This document shows positions 9,936-21,200 of a DNA stretch of 64,000 bases, one piece after another (the stretch's first letter is position 1; every line of letters starts with the position of its first letter). The position numbers were made by a program, and so were the translations under genes. The notes under the pieces were generated by a model, which ran no database searches, had not been told where the DNA came from, and worked only from the letters and a program-made list of their open reading frames with translations. Source of the stretch: Psococerastis gibbosa. Taxonomy: Eukaryota; Arthropoda; Insecta; Psocodea; Psocidae. The stretch spans positions 41,785,469 to 41,849,468 of the forward strand of contig OZ020485.1 of assembly GCA_963971405.1 (NCBI GenBank). The letters run 5' to 3'.

Positions 9936-11029
9936 TAGCTTGACTCTCACCCATGCACGACATAGAAATTTACCATGGTATGGTCGAGATTACTTGACTC
10001 GTATCTGTACTTGGTTGTTATGCTTTCGCCTGTTTCATTGCGTCAATGGTAAGCTTGTATCAGCTTGTCCATTATCGCTTTTAGTCGGTGTAGGTTGACA
10101 TCGAGAACGTATACCAGTTTGCCAATGGCCAACATTTTTTACGGAAAGAATACAAAAAATTCCCGAAATCCATGGGGTCGTTGACATGGGACCTATAGTA
10201 CCTATAAGTAGGCATAGGCCCATAAAAAGTCCTTCAAAGAAATAGCAATTAATGGTCGAGATACTGCATGTTGCCTGATTGGCAGAAAATGTGGACTATT
10301 TCTTCAATTTATTGCAAAACTTGTACAAAGTATAGTATATTGTATTAACGCGTGTTGCGGTTTAAAATGAACTATGCCATATATGAAGCTGATAGGAGGA
10401 CTAAGTATATTTAAGTTGAGCTTTCCCCTTTGGTTTGTCCCACGCGAAGAGTTGCATGTGACAGCTTACCTCTCTCCCCCGTCCCATCCACAATTTTGCT
10501 ACCTGCTTTCCTAAACCACTCACTTTCAAATTACAAACTTAGTTTCGATCCCCATACCTTTCGCACCTTTTCAGCTGTTGATGATATTTTACGCTTATAG
10601 CTTCATAACGAACGGAGTATAGAGTTTGGTATGGATTTCCTCACGAGAGTTACTTTTATGTGGTATTTTGGGTGGGCAGTTAATTTGGGGGCTTTTAAGA
10701 GATTTATTGGTTAATGTTAATGGTGTAATTCTTTTAGCAAAGGGTTAGTTGGACTTTCATTGCCTGTTGTGTTAATAGTCATTAGAGTCATAAGCCTCAT
10801 AGTCATCAAACAATTAGGGTAAGCCCATTGTCAGGGGAAGGGGGCGACGTTTCCTGATAAGGACTGAAAGGTTTCTGAACGATTGACTCACTGCTTTTGT
10901 ATTCATTCTACTCTGAATTATTGAGTAAATCCCATCCCATTGAGGATACAAACTACTGTTCTCCCGATTGAAATGTAAGCTCTCTAACCACCCGACAGGA
11001 CTTAGCCTGATGTATGACGACTACGTCTT
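9936..11029. other. Non-coding interval
   Basis: No coding sequence or clear repeat structure seen. Confidence 0.35.
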
Positions 11030-11185
11030 CTCTTTTTCTATCTCATATACGCCGGTCTCCGTCTTCGATTAGGGGTCCATAGATCCTCCTCAAGAACTGA
11101 AGAGGAAGATCGAGGACCTAGTAAACTGGAGGACGATATGCAGGGAGTTGCTGCCAACCAATCGCTAAGATTGTAACCTTAAGAA
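11030..11185. pseudogene. LINE fragments in inverted arrangement
   Basis: Two short LINE-derived pieces meet head to head. On the minus strand, about 11030-11080 encodes a RRIYGPLIEDG-like segment, matching the motif at 8665. On the plus strand, about 11095-11163 encodes KIEDLVNWRTICRELLPTNR followed by a stop and an AAGAAGAG tail, which resembles the extreme C-terminus of LINE polyproteins. The arrangement fits a 5'-inverted, truncated insertion. The pieces are short, so assignment is moderate. Confidence 0.5.
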
Positions 11186-12000
11186 GAGAGATACTCCTTA
11201 TTATATTGTATTATTATACAGTATGTATATTGCGTAGCAAGACATCTATACAACTTTGCCTTTTACCTCTCAGCATGCGAACATTACTGGGCACTAGACT
11301 CCTAGAGGATGGAAGGTTCTAAAAGTGTGGAAATCAAGCGAAAGGAAGTGCAATGTAAATATTTGAACATGACACCCCATGCGCTGCCTACCACCTTCAA
11401 ATCATTCCCAACATCAATATTGACCTTCATCCCTCAGCTAACTTCTGTATCATCTGCTACTGCGACCATTGGCTGTCCCTGAGGATCTTAAACACCCCAC
11501 CAAAAATAAATAACTTTAGCATACAACCCGTCAAATTTTAACCCCTACATCAGACCCCTGACAATTAAACTCACTTATAAGGGAAAATAGCATGTTATAT
11601 ACGGTATGTAATGTACTGTATATTTCGTAGGTATTATATGGTCTACTGTACTAGTGGACACGGCGAACTTCGTACCGTAAGCTTATCTATTTCACATTTG
11701 TTTGCTTGTTTGCTTTTTGAGATGTTTACTGGTTTACCTTCAATGTCGATGCTACTTTACTTTAATTGAATATAATATATACATATATATTTTTTTTGGC
11801 CTAAAAACGACCCCAAAACAACCAACCAAAGTTTCATCACAATCTGGTCAATGATTTCAGAAATGCTGGGGAACAAACAGAAATTTGTATTGATTTTTAT
11901 CGATACCTTATACCTGTATTATTGTAGACAGTTATTGGACAGTATACAGTTTGTGATTTTACGCCTCAGCCTCCAGTGCCCCCTCTGCCCCTGCATTTCA
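11186..12000. other. Non-coding interval
   Basis: AT-rich, with a TATA-type simple stretch near 11770. No gene recognised. Confidence 0.35.
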
Positions 12001-12008
12001 CCGAGAGG

Positions 12009-12309
12009 CAGTGGCGTAGCCAAGGGGGGTCCAGACCCCCCCCCCAAATTTAGCAAAATATAATTTTTTTTTAATAAATCACCGGGGGGACCCCCGTCCC
12101 CCTTTTTCCAGTTTTGTTAATAGAGTTATCGTCTGCAAAATCAAAATATTTTGCCGACAAACTATTTCAGGCCTAACTTTTAAAAAAACAATCCCGGGGG
12201 GGGGGGCGGTAGCGCCAAATGAAACACCACCCATTCGAAAACCTTTCGTAAGCGGGCAAACTTTTTTTCGAAAACTGGACCCCCCCAAAAAACTCTGGCT
12301 ACGCCACTG
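12009..12309. mobile_element. hAT-type MITE (CAGTGGCGTAGCC ends)
   Basis: Terminal inverted repeats CAGTGGCGTAGCC flanked by a perfect 8-bp target duplication CCGAGAGG (12001-12008 and 12310-12317). The length is 301 bp. A G-run follows the left end and a C-run precedes the right end. No coding frame is present; an 8-bp duplication and CAG...CTG ends are diagnostic of hAT. Confidence 0.92.
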
Positions 12310-12317
12310 CCGAGAGG

Positions 12318-13348
12318 CAAAAATTTTCAGTCAAATTTTTAACCTTTAATAATAGTAATAACAATAAAGTCTTTATTATATTTATAAAATTATATATAAA
12401 TTATATATATAAAATATAGATACAGCGAGATTATTAGGGCTACAGCCCTCTCATACACCCTACTGTACATATCACCGATAGTTTAATGTCAATATATTGT
12501 ATAATAAACCGCATTCTTATTCTATTCATGACTACAATCACACTAATTAAATTCGCTACCATCCACATTCATTTTCTCACACATTCACACGCAGGTTTGT
12601 AGGAATTTTAGAAATTTAGATTTTACAGATGAGGGCATATTTCTGATACACTTTCTTCGTCTTATTACCAATGTCACGAAACTTCTTATACGGTATAAAA
12701 TCCATATTGAGATTCTCGTATACACATGATAATATAATATACCAAGCTAGTAGCGCGTGCCGGCCGGTAAGCTTATATGACAAGCAAAGTATCGTAATAA
12801 AACAGGCATGGCTGATTCAGTAAATAGAAGTGCTCCCTTTCCAATCAAATTTGCCGTGACTGTTATCCAGCGATTTAATTAAATGTTCTTGGCATTGATT
12901 CAGCCCGTTTAAATACCCCACGCTCATCACCCAGGAAGGGTGTTTTCAATTGTTTGCAGTGGACTCCACATCCCGAAGCTTGCTTCTGGGCTAAATGCCA
13001 GAGAATCCTCAGGCAGCATTATTAGGCCTACTGTAGCATGACAGCATAATATTGGACATGTTGTATTTCGAGTACATAGTAAATAAATAAATAAATACTT
13101 TTGGTTCTGTAACTGAGCCAGCGTAGAGGAGTTACGCTTACACTCCCCAATCACCTTTCGAGTGAAAGTCGTAGCCAGGGGCGTAGAGTTTTAGAATGAT
13201 GGCGGGGGCAAAACTAAGTAGACCTTACACGGTCATTTCGTAAGGATATTTTTCATGAATAGGCTTCCCCTTTCACGGATTCACAAAAATTTAAAGCGGG
13301 ATGCATCAGAGTTATAAATTAGGGTTAAAGAATAATATATGGGATATA
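12318..13348. other. Non-coding interval with a hAT-end fragment
   Basis: Mostly featureless AT-rich DNA. Around 13187-13240 a segment starting CAGGGGCGTAGAGTTTTAG matches, in reverse complement, the right end of the hAT MITE at 50508-50820; no second end is visible here. Confidence 0.5.
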
Positions 13349-13588
13349 CATACATAAATAAATAAATAAATAAATAAATAACTAAGGACTTTTTATTGTT
13401 TCTATTACTAAGCCAACCTAGCGGAGTTAGGGCTATAACGCCCTTTCTTACACTCAACTAGGAAGGCCCGGGACCGCGTGCTTTGCATGCCCTCCGAAGC
13501 ATGGCCAGAAAATGTAGCCAGTGTGGGACTCGAACCAACAACCTTTCGGGTGAAAGTCAGAGTCCGTATCACTACGCTACATGTCCTG
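13349..13588 (-). mobile_element. tRNA-derived SINE, family I, copy 2
   Basis: Reverse-oriented copy of the element at 9375. The (ATAA)n tail starts it on the plus strand, the body follows, and the B box appears in reverse as GGACTCGAACC at 13526-13536. It is close to full length. Confidence 0.9.
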
Positions 13589-14339
13589 TAGGTACCTACG
13601 TACCGTATGTGTGTGTAGGCTTAACGGCTTACTGCTGCCAATATTCGGAACTTCGAACATGTAAGACCTCAAGGGCGTAGCCAGGATTATTTTCCCGGGG
13701 GGAGGGGCGACTGTGATCCTATCTAGTGTAAATTGTTTTCTTGAGAAGTCAATTGTGTCTAGTGTATTCTTTAAAGGTTACGACTCGTAGCCCAAACCAC
13801 TGCTCTGCATCTACAAGTCATTTTTATTACAAACTACCAAACTAACTCCATAGAATAGTATTGCGGTGCCACCCGTTCTTTACGCCTATGGTATATACTG
13901 TACTGTAATAATACATTCCAATACGGAGCAAGAAACCCGAAATCCCGTAGCAAAACATTAAGCAGATGGAATGGCCCATAAGAGCAGGGAAAATGACTCT
14001 AAAGGGGGAACCGGGGAAAGTACGAAGTTTTCAATTTTACTCGGTTCCTCACGTGAGCGTCTCTCTGTTGAGACATGGTAACCTTTTGACAAAGGTTTAG
14101 GCTCTGGCCGCAAGAAATTTTAATTTTTGACTTAATTTTGGTGTACAATTTTACAAGTCAGTACTTAATATTAGATTATTCCAAGGGAGATCGAGGAGAC
14201 AGCCTGAGATGGGAGAGGGGGGGGGGGGCGTCCGTGGAAATGTGAACGGTGAGCTTGTTCAGAAGACGCAAGGGTGCTTTTAGTCATTAAACCAACTTAG
14301 GTTGAAACGACAACAACCTTGTGGTAATAAAAATATGTG
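13589..14339. other. Non-coding interval
   Basis: Begins with a CAAGGGCGTAGCCAGGATT segment near 13670 that resembles a single hAT-MITE end; no partner end was found. A poly-G run lies near 14217. Otherwise nothing recognised. Confidence 0.4.
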
Positions 14340-14440
14340 AATTTAGAAAAATCTGAATTTTGCCGTGATTCGAACCCACAATCTATTCCTTATCGGGCAT
14401 TGGGTCAAGTTCAGATTTTTATAGATCCTCTAATTTCGTT
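14340..14440. mobile_element. SINE family II fragment in fold-back form
   Basis: A reversed B-box-like segment (GTGATTCGAACCCAC) lies between short inverted repeats (AAAAATCTGAA at 14347 and its complement near 14410), followed by the TCCTCTAATTTCG block typical of SINE family II. It resembles the fold-backs at 15122 and 39513 but is more decayed. Confidence 0.55.
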
Positions 14441-14589
14441 ACTAACTTAAAACCTTTTACCAGCTGCAACAGGCTCAGATAGTCCATTTGAGCAGGTGAG
14501 TCATGAGCAGTGGGGGGGGGGGGCGTGCCCCACCATTCATAAAAAATTGGTAATAAGATAATATATATATATATATTTTTTTACGACTC

Positions 14590-14985
14590 AGATGAAGTAC
14601 CTAAGGCGGATTGCTGGTCGAACAAGGTGAGACCGAATCCGAAATTCCGAAATGACCACATCAGACAAGACCTGCAAGTGGATTCAATAGAGAGAATAAT
14701 GGAGAACAAGCAGCTGTACTGGTTCGGCCACGTCCAAGGGATGGACGAGAACAGGACCACCCGGAGGTTGACGGAAGCAAGGCCACTAGGAAGAAGGGCA
14801 ATTGGCAGACCGAGGACAACCCTCGAGGAAAGGATTGAACAACTCGTCGGAGCAAGAGGGAAAACAATGACTAAGCTCAAGGCGTTAGCGTTCGACCGGG
14901 GCGAGATCAAGAAATGGGTCCGGGCGACCCCCCCCCCCATGCTGCACACGCGGCCCTAAGTTGGAAGAAGAAGAAGAAGGTAATA
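14590..14985 (+). pseudogene. LINE 3' end, ORF2 C-terminus
   Basis: The plus-strand frame at about 14627-14959 encodes RPNPKFRNDHIRQDL, then QLYWFGHVQGMDENR, then RRAIGRPRTTLEERIEQL, ending at a stop. This is the C-terminal tail of a LINE polyprotein, of the same general type as 8620 (WFGHV in place of WLGHV; GRPR kept). A (GAAGAAGAAG) tail follows directly. Upstream domains are missing, so it is a truncated insertion, but this 110-residue stretch is uninterrupted, suggesting it is younger than the copies at 8620 and 43190. Confidence 0.82.
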
Positions 14986-15121
14986 AGATGTACCCATCAG
15001 AGCATAAGTGACCTAGGGATCAGCATAATTTTAAAATTTTCTCTCCGGAAAATAAAAATATTTAAGGTTACCTGACTTAATAATCTTTATTTAGTATACA
15101 GTAGTTAGCATTCATTATCAG

Positions 15122-15330
15122 CGAAATTAGAGGGTATAGAAAAACTGGGCTTGCCGGGATTCGAACCCACGATGTACGTCTAACCTTGTGTTCCAGCGGT
15201 TAAGACGACGACCCGGTTAGGCGTAGATCGTGGGTTCGAATCCCGCCAAGCCCAGTTTTTCTATATCCTCGAATTTCCGTTCTTACGTGGAGGTTACCTC
15301 TTCAACCAAAGTTAATTTAATGTCAGTGTT
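15122..15330. mobile_element. SINE family II, head-to-head fold-back
   Basis: A tRNA-like head on the minus strand (reversed B box at 15156-15168) faces a second, longer copy on the plus strand (B box GGGTTCGAATCCC at 15232-15244). The arms, about 15122-15184 and 15215-15290, are near-complementary and separated by about 30 bases that contain an A-box-like TTCCAGCGGTTAAGACG. The plus-strand copy continues into the family tail (GAGGTTACCTCTTCAACC). Transcription would give a long hairpin RNA. Confidence 0.8.
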
Positions 15331-16955
15331 ATATACACCATATAATACTGCAATATAATGTGATTCATAATCAGGGTATAGCTCGCAAATGGGGGCGTTT
15401 ACTCATAAATTAATTGTGTAACTAACTCAACGAGGAATAATAATTTTTCTGAAATCCATGCCATAACTCAATTGTGGGTGCAGCGTAGGAGGGGCGTAGC
15501 CTCTTCGGAACCTTATCAGAAGGAAGCGCTAAAACACGAACCTTTTATTACAAACACAATATATTGCATCCTTTTGTATTTTGATTTGTTACGTTAGCCA
15601 TGCCTCACAACTTCCCCCGGGGGCCAAGAATCACTTACATTTTGCAATTAAAATTTTACAACTTATGAGTGCAAATTTCATTGCTTGTAATGATGAGGAA
15701 AAGTTTCAAACTTTTCCATGGTTCATTTTCAGCTGTAATTTGATTACTGGGGGGGGGGGGTTATCATACCCTACCTTGTGTATTATAGCTTTTCTTTCAA
15801 AACTTCGCTAGTTTTTCCTCTTCTTCAGATCTTGGGGCTTGTTTTTTAAGGTGCTTGTTTTATCGATTGCTGGCTTCCTGGATCCCGATCAAGGTAGGCA
15901 ACTTATTTCTAACGTCGATATATATAAGTAGATCAATTCAACATAGTTTACTCACAACTTCCTGCAGGTACCACTACTGCAAGTTACATTCACTAACTTT
16001 TTAATGGATTAATAAATAAATCGTCTCCTTTTTACCTTGTAATATTTAGAATAGGCTACATCCAAAAATTATTATAACGTTGTCAATATTCCTTAACTGC
16101 CAAACAGACCTACATTATACTGTATATATAAATATTTTATAGCTTGCATTTACTTGTTTCAATTTTAATTTTCACTTGACGATGACATAAGACCGAAACC
16201 GGTCGTGTTTTCTGTTTTTTAGTTTTTTAATGTAATATTGACAACATTATAATTTAGTTATTTAAAAAAAAAATGTTTAAGGGGTGCTTTCAAATAGAGT
16301 CCGCTTATGAGTCTTATATGACAATGGTTAGATATGTCTTGCCTCATGGTGACAAAATCCACAGCAAGGCCCTGGTTATGACTAATGAACCTTGGCTGTA
16401 CAGTACCATTCAGTAAATGAAATATCGACTAAAAATCATAAAGGTGTTTCAGATTCAGACTGGAACAAATTGTTCACAAATTCTCAATGCGAAAAATCAC
16501 TCGTAATTTCAATGAAGAATCAAAAGACAGAGAGTATAGCTGACTCAGCACCACTTTCTCCTCCCTTGGGCTGATTTGAATGCGTCCACGTTTTTATGTT
16601 TATCAATTTGTCGTCGTCACTTTTTGCTAAATGACTGGTAAAGTGATGAATGACGGAGGGGAGTCTTCACGGTGACGGTGAGAAGGGTTCTCCCCCCAGC
16701 TGGGAAAATGCCATGAATGTAAGATTAGTAGGAGGCTTTATGTTTCATGAAATTTCCCACTTTTTTAGCATTATCCCAGAACTTACGAATTACATCTTCC
16801 ACTCCAACCAGGTTGATGATAAATGTAAGGAATTCAATTGCTACTTTTTTGCGGAAGTCCTATACTAATTTAAATGGATATAAAAACTATGTACCGCCAT
16901 AGACAGAGCTGTAAGGGCATGGACCAGAAACATCCACTAGCATACAAGCACAGGA
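15331..16955. other. Non-coding interval
   Basis: A poly-G run lies near 15749. A GACCGAAACCGGTC motif at 16191-16204 recurs as TCCGAAACCGGTCA near 31725. No gene is recognised. Confidence 0.4.
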
Positions 16956-17310
16956 AAAAATTGGCCCACACTTATTGACTCGCCAATACAATACCCCGGT
17001 CCCTGCCGAGGGCAGTTCGTTGCTGTCTTCAGGACTACTACCTGCCACGACTACTTTCCTTCCACCTGCTCGCATTGAGGTCCTTGCTTCAAACATCTGC
17101 CCCCTGTGCAACGAAGGCGAAATGAACGCAGAACATCTTCCCGAGTGTACAGCCCTGGTAGTGTGGTAGAAGATGGGGAAGACCAAACGGACGACATCTT
17201 CCGGGAGACAGCCAGGAGATACTGGGCAGCGCGTCATCAAATGGCTAACCAGCCAGGGGTGGGCGTTGGCTGGTATATCAGTAATATGTGCAACGAAAGT
17301 GCAGAAGCAT
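16956..17310 (+). pseudogene. LINE ORF2 C-terminal zinc knuckle (decayed)
   Basis: One frame (about 16975-17169) encodes ICPLCNEGEMNAEHLPEC, a C-x2-C-x8-H-x4-C knuckle characteristic of LINE polyprotein C-termini. A shift to another frame (about 17106-17280) continues with DIFRETARRYWAARHQMA and QPGVGVG, a tail common in arthropod LINEs. A frameshift near 17160 separates the two. Endonuclease and reverse transcriptase domains are absent. This belongs to a different LINE type from the WLGHV-bearing ends elsewhere in the window. Confidence 0.75.
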
Positions 17311-18539
17311 CTTCCAAATGTTTTAAATTTACAGTCTAGAGTAAATTTCTTAAAAAACGTAGGCATAGCCTTGCATATACAACTTGTCTGAACCTTATAT
17401 AGGCAAAATAGCAGCAATGCCAAATCGTGTTCCACACAATGCTGAAGTAATAACAAACCCGACTCAGTTCTTTTTCCATCCATAAGAGACCAAGAGTCTA
17501 GAAAATGTTTGACAGACCTAGCAGAATATCAGCGCGGGAAATCCAAGCCCGTCCCATCTTATTCCGTACCAAAACCTATTGTGGCATAACAGATGTAATC
17601 CAGCTGCAGACGATTCTCGGGAAAGATGTTGAAAATGAGTTTGGAGGTAAGGCGATTACAATGGCCGTTCGCTTCAGAGCTCTCCTCCAAAAAACAATTT
17701 CGTCCTTTAGATTGTCAGCACTTCAGTCTCGGTCGTCCGTCTTTTGTTCTACTACGGTTTATGTATCTCCGACTTCTTTCGATGTCTTCAAGGTCGTTAT
17801 TTTTCTATAACTTTTATTATGGTGATTAAAAAGCTCATGCACAGACGTGCTTATACTGTTTATTTCTTCTTACTGGATCAATGTAACGACGTAAAGTCGT
17901 TTTGTGGTATTTATTTGATTTCTAAAATCAAATAGATACTTTACAGTGATTTCCCTCTTGGTAAATGCAAGTAATATAAAACCCCATAACTTTCCGCCAA
18001 AACTTATTTTTAAATATTGTCTGGTGACACGATTATTTTTTTCTTGTTGAGTTTTAATCGACACATTGGCAATTTTTGACTAAAGAGTGATTTTTGTGAA
18101 AATGAATTATTATTATTTTCTTTGTCATCGGCATTTACGAAATGAGGGAGTGAACGTCGGAGGCCGACAGGAGGGCTCCTCCCCCCTCGCTGATGGGATT
18201 CTCCTGTCTGCGCGAGAGGGGAGGGAGGAAACGAATGAGAAAAGAGGAACCACAGGAACCCAAGCCTCCACTGGCCTTGTGGCCCACCATACGTAAGATG
18301 TAATTAGTATGTATAAGGAAGAAAAGAAGAAGAACCCACAGCCGGGAAATGATCACTACACACAAGTTTGGTATGTTCATCAAAGTTATATTACATCTAT
18401 TATGCGTGGAATTAACCGCAGAGGTCTGCCCATAGCAGTGTATGTCGGCAACTTTAGATGCAAAGCAGATCACTGCGATCTTCTTGTTTAGTGTTCAGTA
18501 TTTAATTTTAAAAGGTTAAAACATGCACATGCAAACAAT
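17311..18539. other. Non-coding interval
   Basis: AT-rich sequence. A short inverted repeat (GACAGGAG / CTCCTGTC) occurs near 18168-18211. No gene recognised. Confidence 0.35.
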
Positions 18540-18679
18540 TTAATGAATGTATCCGATTGACTTCTTCAGTCGCCTTAATTAGTAAATTAATACTTGTGCT
18601 GAGTTACGACACTAAGTTACGACACGTCTCCGATCGCATTACAGTACAAGTACGCTACCATCTTGCCATCGAAGTCGAT
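18540..18679 (+). repeat. Dispersed repeat family 3, copy 1
   Basis: About 135 bp beginning AATGAATGTATCCGATTGA and ending CCATCGAAGTCGA, with a GAGTTACGACACGTCT block in the middle. Four further copies are at 20408, 26719, 45316 (reverse) and 57380 (reverse). The boundaries agree between copies, so this is a discrete element. I see no tRNA A/B boxes, 5S or 7SL-like sequence, terminal inverted repeats or coding frame. Identity unknown. Confidence 0.85.
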
Positions 18680-19559
18680 TCCTACACAGAATTGGCCTAA
18701 CTGAATTATATACCAACCACTAGTATCTTTTAGTTTCAATAGAAATTTTTTGACCCCGGAAATGGCGAGCAGGGGGTTGCGGGGAGTTTGGGGGATCCCA
18801 GAAATCTCTAGCTCTAGCAGACGTTGGGAGAGCGGAAAACAACCTTGAAAGAACACTGGCATCCACGTAATGGCAATTGCTGATATGCTAAAAGCGGGCA
18901 ATGGTTAAAGTAAAATGAAAATTGCAATTGCTTACAATATCCTGAGCAAAGTGAAGTGTGTGGAGAATTCTCTTGAACTGACTCTAAAATCTCCTCAAGC
19001 ATCTGACTAGCTGCGAATAGGTCATTCGGCTAATTAATAAGAAATATCATAGGTATACATGGTTGTACATTATATTAATCACATATAGCGGACTTACTCC
19101 ATAAGTAGGAATATTACGAACTTGTGCAAGTTTGGTAACTCAACTGGATCTGAAGCTCAACCAGAGATGTAGAAAAATTGGCAGTGTAGAGGTTCCTGGT
19201 AACCGTCGGAAGGGGCGCGCAGGGCAGTGGCCCGATGCGCTCAGCTCTGAGTACTGGATCATCATGATTGGGGGGGGGGGGGGGGGAGCCCTCGCTCACC
19301 GCCCCATTACTACGTTTACATGAAATTCATTCTTGAAGTTCACTCACAATTATATCTGATAATCACTTTACACTTTTATACGTTCACAATTTGGAGATCT
19401 TCTAATAAAGTGACTTTGGCGAGTCAAGAATCAAACACATAATATGTCAAGAAAATAAAAGAATGTTTATGGTAAAAGTTGGATGAGACTGGGCGCAACA
19501 ACTGTCAGTCGCTGCCTTTTTATCACCTCCGGATGACCGTTAGAGATTAATCAGACTGT
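18680..19559. other. Non-coding interval
   Basis: A G-run of about 18 bases lies at 19269-19287. Nothing else recognised. Confidence 0.35.
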
Positions 19560-19845
19560 ACACCGTAAAAAGCCGGTCTCGCCCATGTATAAGCATAGGC
19601 GGCCTAGACATCTACGGTACACAGCCTGAAGTTCTACATGCATCAACCGACACCCGAAGTGATGCGCCAAAATGCACAAGCCAGACCTTGCTATGGTTTG
19701 CAAACCGACCCGGAAAAAACCTACAGTGACAGATACTGACGTCACAAGTGAAACACCCAGCACGAAATGTGACGTCATTTCATGGCCACCCATGTGTGTC
19801 GGTATTTTGGCTCTTGCAATCCACAGTTAAAAACACCGACATTTA
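19560..19845 (-). repeat. Dispersed repeat family E, second copy
   Basis: Its right part matches the start of the window in reverse complement. It contains several GACGTCA motifs, at about 19740 and 19771. Its left limit is unclear. Confidence 0.5.
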
Positions 19846-20407
19846 TTCATTATTTTTTTAATAATTAACCATTTTTTTCATTGCAAAAGACATGTTGGAT
19901 TGTACCTTATCCAGCATATTTTATATTTTATTGTTACAACTGTCAAGTAGCATATTGTAACCATTTATATTACAGTGCATTAGCATGAAAATAAGCTACA
20001 TTCTACACCTGTATTTTCCAGTTTCCCCCTCAGGGTTGAATAGGCTAAAAGTAATGATACTGGTCAAAAATTATTTTTTTAAAATAGGTAGGTAGGCATA
20101 TTCACACTATGGCACAAGTTACGTAACAGACACGTAAAGCTGGAAGATCAAAAAGGCAACAGAAAGGAGTTTTCCGCTTCAGTGCTCTTTATTTTATCTC
20201 TCAGCATATTTCTCGATTGTTTAAACCCTCTGCTTCTCTGGTTTTATTCATTTTGTTATCAAGCCTCAAGAGCATCTACTTGTATCCACCTAGCAAAAAT
20301 TCACCAGTCTCTATAATCAAACTTGGCGTTGCCTCATTGCAGTACCTACGCATGATTAGTTTTTATTTATTTATTTAAAAAAAAAAAAGTTAATCTCATA
20401 TTAACCA
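19846..20407. other. Non-coding interval
   Basis: AT-rich with a poly-A run near 20378. Nothing recognised. Confidence 0.35.
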
Positions 20408-20544
20408 TTTAATGAATGTATTCCATTCACCTGTTCAGTCGCCTCTGTAGGTTAGTACCAGTTTTGAGTTACGACACGTCTAAGATCGCGTGGCGTGTAG
20501 AGACTCGCACAAGTACACGCTTGCACCTTGCCTTCGAAGTCGAA
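20408..20544 (+). repeat. Dispersed repeat family 3, copy 2
   Basis: Collinear with 18540-18679 over its whole length, with substitutions but the same ends. Confidence 0.85.
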
Positions 20545-20728
20545 TTGATTTTATAATTATTTTTATAAACAAAAAATAATGTAAGGTTTAATTTCCGATA
20601 ACATTCTTATAATGTGTGTATGAAACAAGTTTAAATAGATAAGAGATACAATTTGCCTTGTCAAGAGGGATTTGAAAAGACGGCTCTATACAAACACAGG
20701 TACCGTACCTGATCGAAATGAGAAACAA

Positions 20729-20890
20729 TTTAGTGGTCCAGTGGTTAAGACGACGCCCTAATTAGGCGTAGATAGTGGGTTCGAATCCCGCCAAGTCCAG
20801 ATTTTCCATATCCTCTAATTCCGGTTTTAACTAGGAGGTTACCTCTTCATCCAAAGTTAATTCTATATCAGCGTTACATATCAAAAATTT
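20729..20890 (+). mobile_element. tRNA-derived SINE, family II
   Basis: tRNA-like head with an A-box-like TGGTCCAGTGGTTA (20734-20747) and a B box GGGTTCGAATCCC (20777-20789). The body continues TCCTCTAATTCCGG and GAGGTTACCTCTTCA, shared with 15250-15330 and 21120-21180. No CCA-less tRNA acceptor stem closes properly, and the body is repeated, so I call a SINE and not a tRNA gene. Confidence 0.82.
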
Positions 20891-20958
20891 TATAATACTA
20901 TAATGTATTGAATAATGCAATAAAGTAAACTCACAGACTATTGAGTACCCCAATTTTA

Positions 20959-20979
20959 ATAAAAAAAAAAAAAAAAAAA
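20959..20979 (+). repeat. Poly-A run
   Basis: About 21 consecutive A residues. Confidence 0.9.
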
Positions 20980-21079
20980 CTCACAGACCTGGTTGGCTAG
21001 ATAGTTGTGTAGCTGTGCTAACCTGTCCAGCAATACGAATCATGTCAATTAGAGCATAAGTAGAGGATTACTGCACTTG

Positions 21080-21200
21080 CTGGGGCTTGTGGTCCAGCGT
21101 TTTAGACGACGCTCCGGTTAGGTGTATCTTCTAATTACGGTTATAACGTGAGGGTTTCCACTTTAACCAAAGTTAATTTAATGCCAGTGTTAAATAAATA
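21080..21200 (+). mobile_element. SINE family II, internally deleted copy
   Basis: Keeps the head (GTGGTCCAGCGTTTTAGACGACG) only in shortened form and jumps to the TCTAATTACGG body; the B-box segment present at 20777 is missing. It ends with the CAAAGTTAATTTAATG tail block. Confidence 0.7.

Noticed and set aside
16887-17483. 198-residue minus-strand frame
   Set aside because: It overlaps the LINE zinc-knuckle relic on the plus strand and has no recognisable motif of its own.
20734-20800. tRNA gene at SINE II head
   Set aside because: Good B box but the body after it is repeated elsewhere and the cloverleaf does not close well by eye.
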